Assembly: GCA_964019695.1 (NCBI GenBank)
Contig: OZ026521.1
Span: 37,632,939 to 37,696,938, forward strand
Length of the DNA: 64,000 nt
Direction: 5' to 3'
From: Loripinus fragilis
Taxonomy: Eukaryota; Mollusca; Bivalvia; Lucinida; Lucinidae
Position numbers and translations under genes: made by a program. The notes beneath the pieces were generated by a model that saw only the letters and a program-made list of their open reading frames with translations, was not told the origin of the DNA and searched no databases. Below, in pieces: positions 1 through 9,066 of the stretch; the stretch's first letter is position 1, and every line of letters starts with the position of its first letter.

Positions 1-166
1 ATAGCCACATTTAGTATTTTCAGTTGCAAAAAAATGCTTTTTATTGATGCTCAACCATTCCCAGGCACACAGAAACAGCACTTGACAGTATAAAATGCAA
101 CAAAGTGTATTTAGAGCCAAGAATTGAAGGGTACCCCCTTATATTATCAAATTTGCCCAGGCCCAG

Positions 167-179
167 CTGATCCGATCAG
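167..179. repeat. 13-bp perfect palindrome CTGATC-C-GATCAG
   Basis: Six-base arms around a single C, ending on the G that begins the left inverted-repeat arm. It is repeated in every unit and contains two GATC sites. It could be a protein-binding site or an old insertion hotspot beside the inverted-repeat element, but the sequence alone does not say which. Confidence 0.8.
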
Positions 180-197
180 TGGTTTGCTACCTTTAAG
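179..197 (+). repeat. Left 19-bp arm of the inverted repeat
   Basis: Reads GTGGTTTGCTACCTTTAAG and is the exact reverse complement of 516-534. The next base outside (A178 against C535) does not pair, so the match ends there. Inward, the match also stops at once. Its last three bases (AAG, 195-197) are one end of the unit 31 rearrangement. Confidence 0.95.
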
Positions 198-515
198 AAA
201 ACTTTTTTGCTCCTAATTTGAGAATTTTTGAAAAAAATCACAAATTTGGAGCTTATGCAGACATACAGTGTATAGGAAAGTTGGCTGAAATACTCTCTGA
301 CCTTTTGACAGCTGTTGTAGAATATCACCCTGTTCCGAAAAGAGCCACAGGCACAAATTCTTTACCCCGACACCAACTGTGCGATTTCCCCTCCTGTGAA
401 AAATACTTGCGCACAAGAATCAAAATCATGCTATATCCTTAGTGGACAGCTGATGAGGTGTGCAAAGCCTGCTTTATTTACATCTGAAATTGAAACTTGA
501 AAATCACTGTTTGTG

Positions 516-534
516 CTTAAAGGTAGCAAACCAC
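516..534 (-). repeat. Right 19-bp arm of the inverted repeat
   Basis: Reads CTTAAAGGTAGCAAACCAC on the plus strand, exactly complementary in reverse to 179-197. The AAG at 520-522 is the other end of the unit 31 rearrangement. Confidence 0.95.
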
Positions 535-604
535 CATCAAACGGAGACCCCAGAGCGTGCCGGAGGGCGCACTAAGATAAATTCTGATTGCGACCAGTTT
601 CAAG

Positions 605-612
605 TATAAAAG
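605..612 (+). promoter_or_regulatory. TATA-box-like motif TATAAAAG (weak promoter candidate)
   Basis: A perfect TATA consensus lies just after a locally GC-rich patch (541-600) in an otherwise AT-rich unit. A start about 30 bp downstream would fall near 635, before an ATG at 645 that opens only eight codons and stops at 669-671, inside the AATAAA at 667-672. A transcript ending there would be only some 60 nt, so an mRNA is unlikely; a satellite transcript is possible. It recurs unchanged in the units I inspected. In 40% GC DNA an 8-mer like this can occur by chance, so this is a candidate only. Confidence 0.25.
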
Positions 613-666
613 CCAATTCTCTTCAATCTAAATCAAGATTAGAGATGTTTTTGTGGATTCTAGAGA

Positions 667-672
667 AATAAA
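667..672 (+). promoter_or_regulatory. AATAAA polyadenylation-signal-like hexamer
   Basis: The canonical hexamer lies 62 bp after the start of the TATA-like motif. It is kept in all units except unit 49, where it reads AATAAT (48,037). On the minus strand the same hexamer appears at 40-45 and 473-478. Without evidence of transcription this may be chance in AT-rich DNA. Confidence 0.2.
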
Positions 673-807
673 ACACTGAAATTGATCTTACATAAGAGAG
701 CCAATAGCATAGAAATCTTCTCGGACCCCACTTTTTCGACGGCAATTTTTACGACAAAATGTACCAAATCGGATGCCCCTGCTGGACAGTGTGCTCGAGC
801 AAGCCAC

Positions 808-808
808 T
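808..808. other. Two-state (T/C) site, unit position 808
   Basis: This is the only site that varies widely among units: 37 T and 28 C, context CCAC[T/C]CA. C occurs in units 2, 5, 8, 11, 13, 18, 20, 23, 25, 27, 29, 32, 34, 36, 38, 40, 41, 43, 45, 49, 51, 54, 56, 58, 60, 62, 63 and 65; all others have T. It is not a CpG, so methyl-cytosine decay does not explain it. Adjacent C-C pairs number 2 where about 12 are expected at random. Confidence 0.93.
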
Positions 809-950
809 CAAATCTTGCTAAATCATGCAGAAATCTCCATGATCATGTGCAACATTTACAACTCAATACCTGCCTCCCACCTCGTTTCTTTGATAATCAG
901 CTTCGAGTTTGTGTATATGAAAATGAAAGTAGAATTCTGATGCATTTCCA

Positions 951-1000
951 GGCCGAGCCACACATTCGTATTTTGGCCGGATAGCCACATTTAGTATTTT
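951..1000. repeat. Imperfect 24/26-bp direct duplication across the unit boundary
   Basis: Positions 951-974 and 975-1000 both run GGCCG, then AGCCACA, then end in GTATTTT, differing by short indels and substitutions. The second copy spans the arbitrary boundary chosen for the unit. It recurs in every unit, so it predates amplification, and it may mark an old slippage event or the junction where the monomer was first joined. Confidence 0.65.
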
Positions 1001-1054
1001 CAGTTGCAAAAAAATGCTTTTTATTGATGCTCAACCATTCCCAGGCACACAGAA

Positions 1055-1055
1055 G
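1055..1055. other. Unit 2 private variant, position 75 A to G
   Basis: AGAAGCAGCA where the other units have AGAAACAGCA. Unit 2 also differs at 1542. Confidence 0.9.
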
Positions 1056-1541
1056 CAGCACTTGACAGTATAAAATGCAACAAAGTGTATTTAGAGCCAA
1101 GAATTGAAGGGTACCCCCTTATATTATCAAATTTGCCCAGGCCCAGCTGATCCGATCAGTGGTTTGCTACCTTTAAGAAAACTTTTTTGCTCCTAATTTG
1201 AGAATTTTTGAAAAAAATCACAAATTTGGAGCTTATGCAGACATACAGTGTATAGGAAAGTTGGCTGAAATACTCTCTGACCTTTTGACAGCTGTTGTAG
1301 AATATCACCCTGTTCCGAAAAGAGCCACAGGCACAAATTCTTTACCCCGACACCAACTGTGCGATTTCCCCTCCTGTGAAAAATACTTGCGCACAAGAAT
1401 CAAAATCATGCTATATCCTTAGTGGACAGCTGATGAGGTGTGCAAAGCCTGCTTTATTTACATCTGAAATTGAAACTTGAAAATCACTGTTTGTGCTTAA
1501 AGGTAGCAAACCACCATCAAACGGAGACCCCAGAGCGTGCC

Positions 1542-1542
1542 A
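1542..1542. other. Unit 2 private variant, position 562 G to A
   Basis: GCCAGAGG replaces GCCGGAGG. A CpG becomes CpA, the usual product of methyl-cytosine decay on the other strand. Confidence 0.9.
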
Positions 1543-4500
1543 GAGGGCGCACTAAGATAAATTCTGATTGCGACCAGTTTCAAGTATAAAAGCCAATTCT
1601 CTTCAATCTAAATCAAGATTAGAGATGTTTTTGTGGATTCTAGAGAAATAAAACACTGAAATTGATCTTACATAAGAGAGCCAATAGCATAGAAATCTTC
1701 TCGGACCCCACTTTTTCGACGGCAATTTTTACGACAAAATGTACCAAATCGGATGCCCCTGCTGGACAGTGTGCTCGAGCAAGCCACCCAAATCTTGCTA
1801 AATCATGCAGAAATCTCCATGATCATGTGCAACATTTACAACTCAATACCTGCCTCCCACCTCGTTTCTTTGATAATCAGCTTCGAGTTTGTGTATATGA
1901 AAATGAAAGTAGAATTCTGATGCATTTCCAGGCCGAGCCACACATTCGTATTTTGGCCGGATAGCCACATTTAGTATTTTCAGTTGCAAAAAAATGCTTT
2001 TTATTGATGCTCAACCATTCCCAGGCACACAGAAACAGCACTTGACAGTATAAAATGCAACAAAGTGTATTTAGAGCCAAGAATTGAAGGGTACCCCCTT
2101 ATATTATCAAATTTGCCCAGGCCCAGCTGATCCGATCAGTGGTTTGCTACCTTTAAGAAAACTTTTTTGCTCCTAATTTGAGAATTTTTGAAAAAAATCA
2201 CAAATTTGGAGCTTATGCAGACATACAGTGTATAGGAAAGTTGGCTGAAATACTCTCTGACCTTTTGACAGCTGTTGTAGAATATCACCCTGTTCCGAAA
2301 AGAGCCACAGGCACAAATTCTTTACCCCGACACCAACTGTGCGATTTCCCCTCCTGTGAAAAATACTTGCGCACAAGAATCAAAATCATGCTATATCCTT
2401 AGTGGACAGCTGATGAGGTGTGCAAAGCCTGCTTTATTTACATCTGAAATTGAAACTTGAAAATCACTGTTTGTGCTTAAAGGTAGCAAACCACCATCAA
2501 ACGGAGACCCCAGAGCGTGCCGGAGGGCGCACTAAGATAAATTCTGATTGCGACCAGTTTCAAGTATAAAAGCCAATTCTCTTCAATCTAAATCAAGATT
2601 AGAGATGTTTTTGTGGATTCTAGAGAAATAAAACACTGAAATTGATCTTACATAAGAGAGCCAATAGCATAGAAATCTTCTCGGACCCCACTTTTTCGAC
2701 GGCAATTTTTACGACAAAATGTACCAAATCGGATGCCCCTGCTGGACAGTGTGCTCGAGCAAGCCACTCAAATCTTGCTAAATCATGCAGAAATCTCCAT
2801 GATCATGTGCAACATTTACAACTCAATACCTGCCTCCCACCTCGTTTCTTTGATAATCAGCTTCGAGTTTGTGTATATGAAAATGAAAGTAGAATTCTGA
2901 TGCATTTCCAGGCCGAGCCACACATTCGTATTTTGGCCGGATAGCCACATTTAGTATTTTCAGTTGCAAAAAAATGCTTTTTATTGATGCTCAACCATTC
3001 CCAGGCACACAGAAACAGCACTTGACAGTATAAAATGCAACAAAGTGTATTTAGAGCCAAGAATTGAAGGGTACCCCCTTATATTATCAAATTTGCCCAG
3101 GCCCAGCTGATCCGATCAGTGGTTTGCTACCTTTAAGAAAACTTTTTTGCTCCTAATTTGAGAATTTTTGAAAAAAATCACAAATTTGGAGCTTATGCAG
3201 ACATACAGTGTATAGGAAAGTTGGCTGAAATACTCTCTGACCTTTTGACAGCTGTTGTAGAATATCACCCTGTTCCGAAAAGAGCCACAGGCACAAATTC
3301 TTTACCCCGACACCAACTGTGCGATTTCCCCTCCTGTGAAAAATACTTGCGCACAAGAATCAAAATCATGCTATATCCTTAGTGGACAGCTGATGAGGTG
3401 TGCAAAGCCTGCTTTATTTACATCTGAAATTGAAACTTGAAAATCACTGTTTGTGCTTAAAGGTAGCAAACCACCATCAAACGGAGACCCCAGAGCGTGC
3501 CGGAGGGCGCACTAAGATAAATTCTGATTGCGACCAGTTTCAAGTATAAAAGCCAATTCTCTTCAATCTAAATCAAGATTAGAGATGTTTTTGTGGATTC
3601 TAGAGAAATAAAACACTGAAATTGATCTTACATAAGAGAGCCAATAGCATAGAAATCTTCTCGGACCCCACTTTTTCGACGGCAATTTTTACGACAAAAT
3701 GTACCAAATCGGATGCCCCTGCTGGACAGTGTGCTCGAGCAAGCCACTCAAATCTTGCTAAATCATGCAGAAATCTCCATGATCATGTGCAACATTTACA
3801 ACTCAATACCTGCCTCCCACCTCGTTTCTTTGATAATCAGCTTCGAGTTTGTGTATATGAAAATGAAAGTAGAATTCTGATGCATTTCCAGGCCGAGCCA
3901 CACATTCGTATTTTGGCCGGATAGCCACATTTAGTATTTTCAGTTGCAAAAAAATGCTTTTTATTGATGCTCAACCATTCCCAGGCACACAGAAACAGCA
4001 CTTGACAGTATAAAATGCAACAAAGTGTATTTAGAGCCAAGAATTGAAGGGTACCCCCTTATATTATCAAATTTGCCCAGGCCCAGCTGATCCGATCAGT
4101 GGTTTGCTACCTTTAAGAAAACTTTTTTGCTCCTAATTTGAGAATTTTTGAAAAAAATCACAAATTTGGAGCTTATGCAGACATACAGTGTATAGGAAAG
4201 TTGGCTGAAATACTCTCTGACCTTTTGACAGCTGTTGTAGAATATCACCCTGTTCCGAAAAGAGCCACAGGCACAAATTCTTTACCCCGACACCAACTGT
4301 GCGATTTCCCCTCCTGTGAAAAATACTTGCGCACAAGAATCAAAATCATGCTATATCCTTAGTGGACAGCTGATGAGGTGTGCAAAGCCTGCTTTATTTA
4401 CATCTGAAATTGAAACTTGAAAATCACTGTTTGTGCTTAAAGGTAGCAAACCACCATCAAACGGAGACCCCAGAGCGTGCCGGAGGGCGCACTAAGATAA

Positions 4501-5902
4501 ATTCTGATTGCGACCAGTTTCAAGTATAAAAGCCAATTCTCTTCAATCTAAATCAAGATTAGAGATGTTTTTGTGGATTCTAGAGAAATAAAACACTGAA
4601 ATTGATCTTACATAAGAGAGCCAATAGCATAGAAATCTTCTCGGACCCCACTTTTTCGACGGCAATTTTTACGACAAAATGTACCAAATCGGATGCCCCT
4701 GCTGGACAGTGTGCTCGAGCAAGCCACCCAAATCTTGCTAAATCATGCAGAAATCTCCATGATCATGTGCAACATTTACAACTCAATACCTGCCTCCCAC
4801 CTCGTTTCTTTGATAATCAGCTTCGAGTTTGTGTATATGAAAATGAAAGTAGAATTCTGATGCATTTCCAGGCCGAGCCACACATTCGTATTTTGGCCGG
4901 ATAGCCACATTTAGTATTTTCAGTTGCAAAAAAATGCTTTTTATTGATGCTCAACCATTCCCAGGCACACAGAAACAGCACTTGACAGTATAAAATGCAA
5001 CAAAGTGTATTTAGAGCCAAGAATTGAAGGGTACCCCCTTATATTATCAAATTTGCCCAGGCCCAGCTGATCCGATCAGTGGTTTGCTACCTTTAAGAAA
5101 ACTTTTTTGCTCCTAATTTGAGAATTTTTGAAAAAAATCACAAATTTGGAGCTTATGCAGACATACAGTGTATAGGAAAGTTGGCTGAAATACTCTCTGA
5201 CCTTTTGACAGCTGTTGTAGAATATCACCCTGTTCCGAAAAGAGCCACAGGCACAAATTCTTTACCCCGACACCAACTGTGCGATTTCCCCTCCTGTGAA
5301 AAATACTTGCGCACAAGAATCAAAATCATGCTATATCCTTAGTGGACAGCTGATGAGGTGTGCAAAGCCTGCTTTATTTACATCTGAAATTGAAACTTGA
5401 AAATCACTGTTTGTGCTTAAAGGTAGCAAACCACCATCAAACGGAGACCCCAGAGCGTGCCGGAGGGCGCACTAAGATAAATTCTGATTGCGACCAGTTT
5501 CAAGTATAAAAGCCAATTCTCTTCAATCTAAATCAAGATTAGAGATGTTTTTGTGGATTCTAGAGAAATAAAACACTGAAATTGATCTTACATAAGAGAG
5601 CCAATAGCATAGAAATCTTCTCGGACCCCACTTTTTCGACGGCAATTTTTACGACAAAATGTACCAAATCGGATGCCCCTGCTGGACAGTGTGCTCGAGC
5701 AAGCCACTCAAATCTTGCTAAATCATGCAGAAATCTCCATGATCATGTGCAACATTTACAACTCAATACCTGCCTCCCACCTCGTTTCTTTGATAATCAG
5801 CTTCGAGTTTGTGTATATGAAAATGAAAGTAGAATTCTGATGCATTTCCAGGCCGAGCCACACATTCGTATTTTGGCCGGATAGCCACATTTAGTATTTT
5901 CA

Positions 5903-5903
5903 C
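5903..5903. other. Unit 7 private variant, position 23 G to C
   Basis: CACTTGC replaces CAGTTGC, a transversion found only here. Confidence 0.9.
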
Positions 5904-8900
5904 TTGCAAAAAAATGCTTTTTATTGATGCTCAACCATTCCCAGGCACACAGAAACAGCACTTGACAGTATAAAATGCAACAAAGTGTATTTAGAGCCAA
6001 GAATTGAAGGGTACCCCCTTATATTATCAAATTTGCCCAGGCCCAGCTGATCCGATCAGTGGTTTGCTACCTTTAAGAAAACTTTTTTGCTCCTAATTTG
6101 AGAATTTTTGAAAAAAATCACAAATTTGGAGCTTATGCAGACATACAGTGTATAGGAAAGTTGGCTGAAATACTCTCTGACCTTTTGACAGCTGTTGTAG
6201 AATATCACCCTGTTCCGAAAAGAGCCACAGGCACAAATTCTTTACCCCGACACCAACTGTGCGATTTCCCCTCCTGTGAAAAATACTTGCGCACAAGAAT
6301 CAAAATCATGCTATATCCTTAGTGGACAGCTGATGAGGTGTGCAAAGCCTGCTTTATTTACATCTGAAATTGAAACTTGAAAATCACTGTTTGTGCTTAA
6401 AGGTAGCAAACCACCATCAAACGGAGACCCCAGAGCGTGCCGGAGGGCGCACTAAGATAAATTCTGATTGCGACCAGTTTCAAGTATAAAAGCCAATTCT
6501 CTTCAATCTAAATCAAGATTAGAGATGTTTTTGTGGATTCTAGAGAAATAAAACACTGAAATTGATCTTACATAAGAGAGCCAATAGCATAGAAATCTTC
6601 TCGGACCCCACTTTTTCGACGGCAATTTTTACGACAAAATGTACCAAATCGGATGCCCCTGCTGGACAGTGTGCTCGAGCAAGCCACTCAAATCTTGCTA
6701 AATCATGCAGAAATCTCCATGATCATGTGCAACATTTACAACTCAATACCTGCCTCCCACCTCGTTTCTTTGATAATCAGCTTCGAGTTTGTGTATATGA
6801 AAATGAAAGTAGAATTCTGATGCATTTCCAGGCCGAGCCACACATTCGTATTTTGGCCGGATAGCCACATTTAGTATTTTCAGTTGCAAAAAAATGCTTT
6901 TTATTGATGCTCAACCATTCCCAGGCACACAGAAACAGCACTTGACAGTATAAAATGCAACAAAGTGTATTTAGAGCCAAGAATTGAAGGGTACCCCCTT
7001 ATATTATCAAATTTGCCCAGGCCCAGCTGATCCGATCAGTGGTTTGCTACCTTTAAGAAAACTTTTTTGCTCCTAATTTGAGAATTTTTGAAAAAAATCA
7101 CAAATTTGGAGCTTATGCAGACATACAGTGTATAGGAAAGTTGGCTGAAATACTCTCTGACCTTTTGACAGCTGTTGTAGAATATCACCCTGTTCCGAAA
7201 AGAGCCACAGGCACAAATTCTTTACCCCGACACCAACTGTGCGATTTCCCCTCCTGTGAAAAATACTTGCGCACAAGAATCAAAATCATGCTATATCCTT
7301 AGTGGACAGCTGATGAGGTGTGCAAAGCCTGCTTTATTTACATCTGAAATTGAAACTTGAAAATCACTGTTTGTGCTTAAAGGTAGCAAACCACCATCAA
7401 ACGGAGACCCCAGAGCGTGCCGGAGGGCGCACTAAGATAAATTCTGATTGCGACCAGTTTCAAGTATAAAAGCCAATTCTCTTCAATCTAAATCAAGATT
7501 AGAGATGTTTTTGTGGATTCTAGAGAAATAAAACACTGAAATTGATCTTACATAAGAGAGCCAATAGCATAGAAATCTTCTCGGACCCCACTTTTTCGAC
7601 GGCAATTTTTACGACAAAATGTACCAAATCGGATGCCCCTGCTGGACAGTGTGCTCGAGCAAGCCACCCAAATCTTGCTAAATCATGCAGAAATCTCCAT
7701 GATCATGTGCAACATTTACAACTCAATACCTGCCTCCCACCTCGTTTCTTTGATAATCAGCTTCGAGTTTGTGTATATGAAAATGAAAGTAGAATTCTGA
7801 TGCATTTCCAGGCCGAGCCACACATTCGTATTTTGGCCGGATAGCCACATTTAGTATTTTCAGTTGCAAAAAAATGCTTTTTATTGATGCTCAACCATTC
7901 CCAGGCACACAGAAACAGCACTTGACAGTATAAAATGCAACAAAGTGTATTTAGAGCCAAGAATTGAAGGGTACCCCCTTATATTATCAAATTTGCCCAG
8001 GCCCAGCTGATCCGATCAGTGGTTTGCTACCTTTAAGAAAACTTTTTTGCTCCTAATTTGAGAATTTTTGAAAAAAATCACAAATTTGGAGCTTATGCAG
8101 ACATACAGTGTATAGGAAAGTTGGCTGAAATACTCTCTGACCTTTTGACAGCTGTTGTAGAATATCACCCTGTTCCGAAAAGAGCCACAGGCACAAATTC
8201 TTTACCCCGACACCAACTGTGCGATTTCCCCTCCTGTGAAAAATACTTGCGCACAAGAATCAAAATCATGCTATATCCTTAGTGGACAGCTGATGAGGTG
8301 TGCAAAGCCTGCTTTATTTACATCTGAAATTGAAACTTGAAAATCACTGTTTGTGCTTAAAGGTAGCAAACCACCATCAAACGGAGACCCCAGAGCGTGC
8401 CGGAGGGCGCACTAAGATAAATTCTGATTGCGACCAGTTTCAAGTATAAAAGCCAATTCTCTTCAATCTAAATCAAGATTAGAGATGTTTTTGTGGATTC
8501 TAGAGAAATAAAACACTGAAATTGATCTTACATAAGAGAGCCAATAGCATAGAAATCTTCTCGGACCCCACTTTTTCGACGGCAATTTTTACGACAAAAT
8601 GTACCAAATCGGATGCCCCTGCTGGACAGTGTGCTCGAGCAAGCCACTCAAATCTTGCTAAATCATGCAGAAATCTCCATGATCATGTGCAACATTTACA
8701 ACTCAATACCTGCCTCCCACCTCGTTTCTTTGATAATCAGCTTCGAGTTTGTGTATATGAAAATGAAAGTAGAATTCTGATGCATTTCCAGGCCGAGCCA
8801 CACATTCGTATTTTGGCCGGATAGCCACATTTAGTATTTTCAGTTGCAAAAAAATGCTTTTTATTGATGCTCAACCATTCCCAGGCACACAGAAACAGCA

Positions 8901-9065
8901 CTTGACAGTATAAAATGCAACAAAGTGTATTTAGAGCCAAGAATTGAAGGGTACCCCCTTATATTATCAAATTTGCCCAGGCCCAGCTGATCCGATCAGT
9001 GGTTTGCTACCTTTAAGAAAACTTTTTTGCTCCTAATTTGAGAATTTTTGAAAAAAATCACAAAT

Positions 9066-9066
9066 C
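9066..9066. other. Unit 10 private variant, position 246 T to C
   Basis: CAAATCTGGA replaces CAAATTTGGA inside the inverted-repeat element. Confidence 0.9.

Larger units (their letters stand above)
179..534. repeat. 356-bp inverted-repeat-bounded element (MITE-like), present in every unit
   Basis: Two perfect 19-bp arms in opposite orientation enclose 318 bp with no long intact coding frame. This is the plan of a short non-autonomous DNA transposon (MITE) that inserted in an ancestral monomer and was then amplified with it. Against a firm call, I see no clean target-site duplication: the left flank ends GATCA and the right flank begins CATCA, so an ATCA is shared only with a one-base offset. 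Arm sequence does not match a superfamily end that I know. A simple foldback within the satellite is the alternative. Copies lie at the same unit positions throughout; in unit 49 the left arm carries one change, and unit 31 has the interior twice. Confidence 0.6.
1..980. repeat. Unit 1, reference copy of the 980-bp monomer
   Basis: This copy serves as coordinate reference. The start is arbitrary, being the window edge. It holds a 7-A run (28-34), a TATAAAAT string (89-96), a GGGTACCC palindrome (129-136), a longer palindrome (167-179), the 19-bp inverted-repeat arms (179-197 and 516-534), a GC-richer patch (541-600, 33 of 60 G or C), TATAAAAG (605-612), AATAAA (667-672), the two-state site (808, here T) and a short imperfect duplication starting at 951. 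No recognisable gene occupies it. The open frames at 218-442 and 682-984 (+), and 213-416 and 897-1100 (-), begin at TTG and show no family motif that I know. The four blocks between these marks (1-166, 198-515, 535-604, 613-950) otherwise show nothing I can name. Confidence 0.95.

Noticed and set aside
179..189. GGTTTGCTACC as a pol III B box (tRNA-derived element)
   Set aside because: Only about seven of the defined positions match, and no A box lies at suitable spacing upstream. It is better explained as the inverted-repeat arm.
379..395. TGCGATTTCCCC resembling part of U1 snRNA
   Set aside because: Twelve bases match what I recall of the third stem-loop, but the U1 5' end and the other stem-loops are absent upstream and downstream. 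Chance similarity.
213..416. 67-codon minus-strand open frames (213-416 and 897-1100 in each unit)
   Set aside because: Both begin at TTG and overlap the plus-strand frames. The second is lost in unit 24 through the CC to TT change. There is no sign of selection.
218..442. 74-codon plus-strand open frame inside the inverted-repeat element
   Set aside because: The start is TTG, the frame is preceded by a stop at 194-196, and the product has no motif that I recognise. The 84-codon version at 29,913 exists only because of the unit 31 junction and starts at GTG.
740..753. GGCAATTTTTAC as an Sm-site of an snRNA or spliced-leader RNA gene
   Set aside because: Only the short Sm-like string is present; I find no U4 body and no donor site with a leader exon.
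963..980. ATTCGTATTTTGGCCGG as a CENP-B box
   Set aside because: It shares the TTCG start but lacks the required A and CGGG at the fixed spacing.
682..984. 100-codon plus-strand open frame repeated in most units
   Set aside because: It begins at TTG rather than ATG and crosses the unit boundary. Of the changes seen in it nearly all alter the residue (Ser/Pro, Gln, Ser to Leu, Lys to Gln), and unit 31 has an in-frame stop. No domain is recognisable. This is chance openness copied by amplification.
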